In this document: piece by piece, positions 60,051-64,000 of the stretch
Layout of the letters: every line of letters starts with the position of its first letter
How positions within the stretch are numbered: position 1 is the stretch's first letter
NCBI GenBank assembly: GCA_038501625.1
Contig: JAZAYU010000018.1
Span: forward strand, 9,547,171-9,611,170
Direction of reading: 5' to 3'
Source of the DNA: Corbicula japonica
Taxonomy: Eukaryota > Mollusca > Bivalvia > Venerida > Cyrenidae
Length of the DNA stretch: 64,000 nucleotides
The notes under the pieces: model-generated
Told to the model about the DNA's origin: nothing
The model's input: only the letters and a program-made list of their open reading frames with translations
The model's database searches: none
Made by a program: the position numbers and the translations under genes

Positions 60051-61731
60051 TCTTGGAGCCTGATTTAAGCTGCTTTATTCGATTGATTTGAATTTCTCAA
60101 ATCACTAACAATATTGTAACGAAATAACTAAAAAAACATATTAAGATTCTTTTTCTTATAAAGAAAGAACAAAAATATGAATTTTGAGTACAAGGTTTGT
60201 TAACGCGGGAACTGGACAAAAAACAGAGATAAAGATAATAAGGAGTACTATTAGGTCCAGTCAACTCGTTGTACTCGGCTGACTGTCGTATTAATATATA
60301 TTTTACAACTTAAAATTATTAAAAGGTGGATGGGCTATTACAAAAACCTTGTATTTAATGCATCTTATTCATTCTTGAAGTTTAGCATATTTACAATGTA
60401 ACTATCTGTGAGATATTATTAAAAAAAGTTGTTGTTCATTATTTATTTGTTAGGCTAGTTATTGATAGTGAAAATTTTCCGGATTCAAATATTTTTTAAA
60501 ATTTCATCAAATTGTTGGATTTCTAAGAACGCATTAAAAATGTCAAAGAAATGTATAGAATTTTCAAACATCATACTCGTACATTTATCAACGAAGTAAA
60601 ATATGCACATCAGAAACAGTCACACTTAGAAAACGCAGCCTTCAAAACCGAAGGTAATAAAGGTAAAAAAAAAGTTAATGGGTAAACCCAGCGATAACTT
60701 TAACTAAGACCCTAGAACATGCATCCATTGCAGTCTTGCTACAATAACTATGATCCGCTAAATTGTAAACTAAAAGCCCAGGGCTCACATATCGTGCTGC
60801 CTGAATTGATAATATGTTCAAGTGACGTTTCAATTCTTTTGTTTAAATGTATTATAATAACAAAAACACCAAATATTAACAAGAAGAGAGCCCGTAACCA
60901 AATAGCCCTACACACAACGCAACAAAAATGCAGAGTAAGTTTGATTTATTTCTTCAAACTATGCGTTCTGCAACATGAATTTAGTAGTAACTGTAATAGC
61001 AGTGACATGTGATGAAGATACATAATTGTCCTGCCATGATACTTTTATTTATAATTCTTGTTATTACAGGTTCAGTGCGATCAAGTCGCATATTCATACC
61101 AGTAAAAGATAGAGCTCCGCCGTAGCCATCGAATTGGGCAAGGGGCTTAACGTTCACAAGGATCATGCGTAATCTTTCAGTTGTAAGGTCACATGTATTG
61201 CTGCATGTTTGAAAACTCTGACGCTGTTTAGATAGATGACTGCAAGATATTGTAGATAAGTGTTTATGCAATGTCAGTCTTGTCTGTATTATTTTATAGA
61301 ATATTTCAACAGAAGTTCCGGAGATCTCAGCAAACGCCGTTTTCTTTTGTGTGTGGCACATCTATGTTATTATGGTATTCTTGATTTTAAAATGATCAGG
61401 TGAACGTAAAGAAGGCTTATGGATCTACATGTACGTATCTTTTACTAATATTCGTCTGGCAATGAGAATCAATGTCAGGTTTGAAGAAACACAGCACAAT
61501 GTTTTTGCTTAATATGTCATCATCTTGAACGAGTTAATTTGTGAAAACGAGAACTACTGTTCACGGTTTTGTGAGTAATTGGCATAATTAAAACACGAAG
61601 GCGACTCAAATAATTATCATAGTATGCGAATAACAGAATATTTGGACAGGTGTAACTACGACAACGACGAACATGTAAAAATGTACAGTGTGTATATATA
61701 TATTGGATACAACATGAGTGATCATTTTTTA
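60051..61731. other. Intergenic, nothing firmly recognised
   Basis: A plausible acceptor near 61070 (TTGTTATTACAG) is followed by only 17 open codons, and no partner exon is visible. Confidence 0.45.
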
Positions 61732-61823
61732 CTGAAATTATTAAACGAGTCGTCTAAATCGATATAAAACGAGGCTTTTGCCGAGTTTTATATCGATTTA
61801 GATGACGAGTTTAATAATTTCAG
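61732..61823. mobile_element. 92-bp palindrome
   Basis: CTGAAATTATTAAACGAGTC is inverted at 61804-61823, and the centre GGCTTTTGCC is itself symmetric. The stem is about 40 bp with two or three mismatches. Probably a MITE. Confidence 0.75.
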
Positions 61824-61849
61824 TATAAAATGAACACGAATGGTGATAA

Positions 61850-62570
61850 TTGATAGTTTATTAAGCAAAAGACCATTATGGTCCATCAGCATATATACAT
61901 AAAACAAATGAAATACATAAATTGACATGGTAATACTATATCGAAGCAGTGTAAATATATCATGTCTTAGTAACTGCAAACATACATCACATTTTCTCCG
62001 GGAGAGACAGAAGAATATGAGTAAACGTATCATTTCTGTATATAAAGAAAAAAACACATGTACATTACTTTAAGTTTTCTAACAGATTGCATATAATACA
62101 AAAAAAACAACAACAACAACCAAAAAAAAAACAACAAAAAAAACAACAACAAAGAGTTATATACTATAATTGATTGTAGAACAATGCTAAACATTGATAC
62201 AGAAAATAAATTTGTATATGTATATTTGGACTATAAATACCGCTTTAAGAAAGTTTTCCGTTGAAATGCTTTATATGCATAAATTGCTAAGGTCTTTATA
62301 ACTTTTTCATTTACTGATGTCATTAGTTCAACAAATTTTACAAAATTTGGACGTTTCAAGTAATATGGTTTTATATATTGTTTACGAATTTCGAAAATAA
62401 TGGACATTCAAGTACAAAATGGAACTCATCTTCTAATTTGTTGCAGTGTTTACATTTTCTCTGGTCTAAAGGGATAGTAATAGGTTTATTCCAACGGCCG
62501 ACTTCTATTTCAAGCTTATGAGATGATACTCTGAGTCTGGTTAATGCAGTACGATATTTTGGTATGATGT
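61850..62570 (-). mobile_element. 5'-truncated LINE: C-terminal zinc-finger end and 3' UTR
   Basis: On the minus strand 62386-62570 reads LTRLRVSSHKLEIEVGRW, then CKHCNK, EDEFHFVLECP and a stop. This is the C-x2-C...H...C tail found at the C-terminus of many LINE reverse transcriptases. A roughly 530-bp 3' UTR follows, with a TTG/TTTG-rich tract (plus-strand CAA and A runs at 62096-62155) and AATAAACTATC near 61855. It is a different family from the LINE at 44.2 kb. Confidence 0.7.
62096..62155. repeat. (CAA)n / A-rich simple sequence
   Basis: Runs of A alternate with CAA triplets over about 60 bp inside the 3' UTR of the truncated LINE. Confidence 0.8.
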
Positions 62571-64000
62571 ATTCTATTTATCACATACCTTGAAAAAACA
62601 AGCAAAATCCAAGAATTGCCCCTTTCTATCGCCTATTAGAGCGAAATTAAAACGTGTGTAATTCGGTCGTATCGGGTGATAATTAAGCTAGTCCCCAAAT
62701 AATTTATTCTATCGTTTTCCCATTTGCAAAAATAAGTAACAATAAATAAATAAAATTAACTGCACTAGAGTCTAGATAAAAGAATCTACCAGTTATAGGC
62801 TTCTGAAGTTGTGTTTAAATAAATCGATTTACTGTATGACGTCATTTGTGTAAACTTTCATAGCGGCATATGACAACATTGAAATTTGCTGGATATAAAC
62901 TCATAATTTGGATTGAAAATGTGCTTCTAGTTTTTTTTATTTTGCTTCGGGGATGTTGAAAGATCACACCGACGATGTTCTGAAAACGATGTCAGCATCT
63001 GGGTCATTTTGTTTTCGATTTAAACGAAATGAAAATGGCTTTGTTGCTGTTGTTCAATTTCATCATAGACTTTCGGCATATTGCTATCTTACGGAGTAAT
63101 CAAGATGTCAGAAAGTTATATTTTCCGTGGGTATTATCAACATAAGGGATGCTAAGCTCCTAATAGAAGTTGATTGCTTGCCTGTAGTGGTCAGATTGCA
63201 AAAGTAAGTCATTTTCTTAAATTTGTTTTGATCGCTGATAACGCGGATGAAAAGTTATTCGGCTACGATATATAACTAGTTATATATCGAAAATATATAA
63301 CGGGTGTTATTACACTCCCACACCGGAAGGTATGTGATAAGTGTATTTAGGTAACGTCTGCAACATCTGTACCGCGCCTTCCGTTTATGTCGATTTATCG
63401 CCGCCTAAAACTATATTTTATCTCAAGAAAATTATGTCGACTTTTCCATTAAACATTGCAAAACGCGCCATAATAGTGTCATAAACGTAAAATTATCACA
63501 ACTTGTCGACAACATTTGTTGGTATTTTGAAATATTTGTGTCAACATTCGTAATATTATCACATCTGCAAGTGGCCAATAAACGTTTCCGTAGCTAGTTG
63601 CCAATAAACGTTTCCGTAGAAAACACCCAGCTTGATAGAAAGCTTAGAATAATTTTATTGTGATTTTGAAGAAGTTTTAAGCAGTATCGCTAAATTTTGA
63701 GCTTTTTATTGTTATCAAGAGTATCAAGAAAAAAAAACGAAAACATATCCTGGAAACTTAACAATTTTATGGCGATTCCTTATTCAATATCGGTACTAAT
63801 ATAGACTAATCAATAAGGAAGTTTTAAAAGATTTTTATAATATAACGTTAAATATATCAACTGGACAAAGAAAAGGTGATTTTAACATTGTGTATCGGAT
63901 ATGCTTATTTCTCTTTTGGTAAGATTAAGAAATGTGAAAAAACAGAATCGACGTAATGTAACAACGTCGTATCGAATGTTACTAACATTGTCTGTTTAAA
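62571..64000. other. Intergenic to the end of the window
   Basis: No gene is recognised. The 20-bp sequence GCCAATAAACGTTTCCGTAG is repeated exactly at 63574-63593 and 63600-63619. Confidence 0.5.

Noticed and set aside
61073..61130. A terminal exon after TTGTTATTACAG.
   Set aside because: It gives only 17 codons before a stop and there is no candidate upstream exon to join.
1..64000. CRISPR array, prokaryotic operon or phage content.
   Set aside because: Every tandem repeat present lacks regular unique spacers, and the genes are intron-split metazoan families.

Overview
This window is animal nuclear DNA, most likely from a bivalve mollusc. It is AT-rich, has split genes with canonical GT-AG introns, and is crowded with small inverted-repeat transposons. 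One gene has the cysteine pattern of the bivalve Cvsi-type serine protease inhibitors, and several mobile elements carry about 146-170 bp core repeats like those of bivalve 'pearl'/Helentron-type elements. The species cannot be named from sequence alone. Gene models were assembled by hand from splice sites, codon phase and protein pattern; no transcript or database was consulted.

Layout. 1-10.5 kb is intergenic and repeat-dominated: a TIR element enclosing a tRNA-Arg-like sequence, a 2.66 kb foldback element, a tandem-core element, palindromic MITEs and a tRNA-like repeat. 10.5-20.9 kb (minus) holds ZP gene A, nine coding exons, 665 aa. 22.0-31.6 kb (minus) holds ZP gene B, eight coding exons, 362 aa; a large satellite-bearing element lies in its intron 4. 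33.5-42.5 kb (plus) holds gene D, ten coding exons, 777 aa: an Ig/FN3 receptor whose tail carries an ITIM hexamer overlapping an ITAM-like spacing. 44.2-48.0 kb is a non-LTR retrotransposon with one uninterrupted 1107-codon frame. 48.3-58.2 kb (minus) holds a decayed third ZP paralogue (psi-C). Nested in its enlarged intron 1, on the plus strand, are a Cvsi-like small secreted protein gene with a damaged last exon and a 4.1 kb long-TIR element that itself contains a Tc1/mariner-like insertion. 58.2-64.0 kb is intergenic, with a truncated LINE 3' end at 61.85-62.57 kb.

How the genes relate. A, B and psi-C share exon order and phases (signal exon, ZP-N, linker, ZP-C exons, a cleavage-site exon with RKKR, TM exon), so they form a tandem family; B and psi-C are the closest pair and also share non-coding sequence upstream of exon 1. 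Gene B and gene D are head to head across about 1.9 kb and could share regulatory sequence. All the intact products would be secreted or cell-surface proteins. Sequence alone cannot say whether this is a gamete-coat, epithelial or immune/allorecognition locus. The ITAM/ITIM-tailed IgSF receptor beside polymerising ZP proteins is the observation I would follow first.
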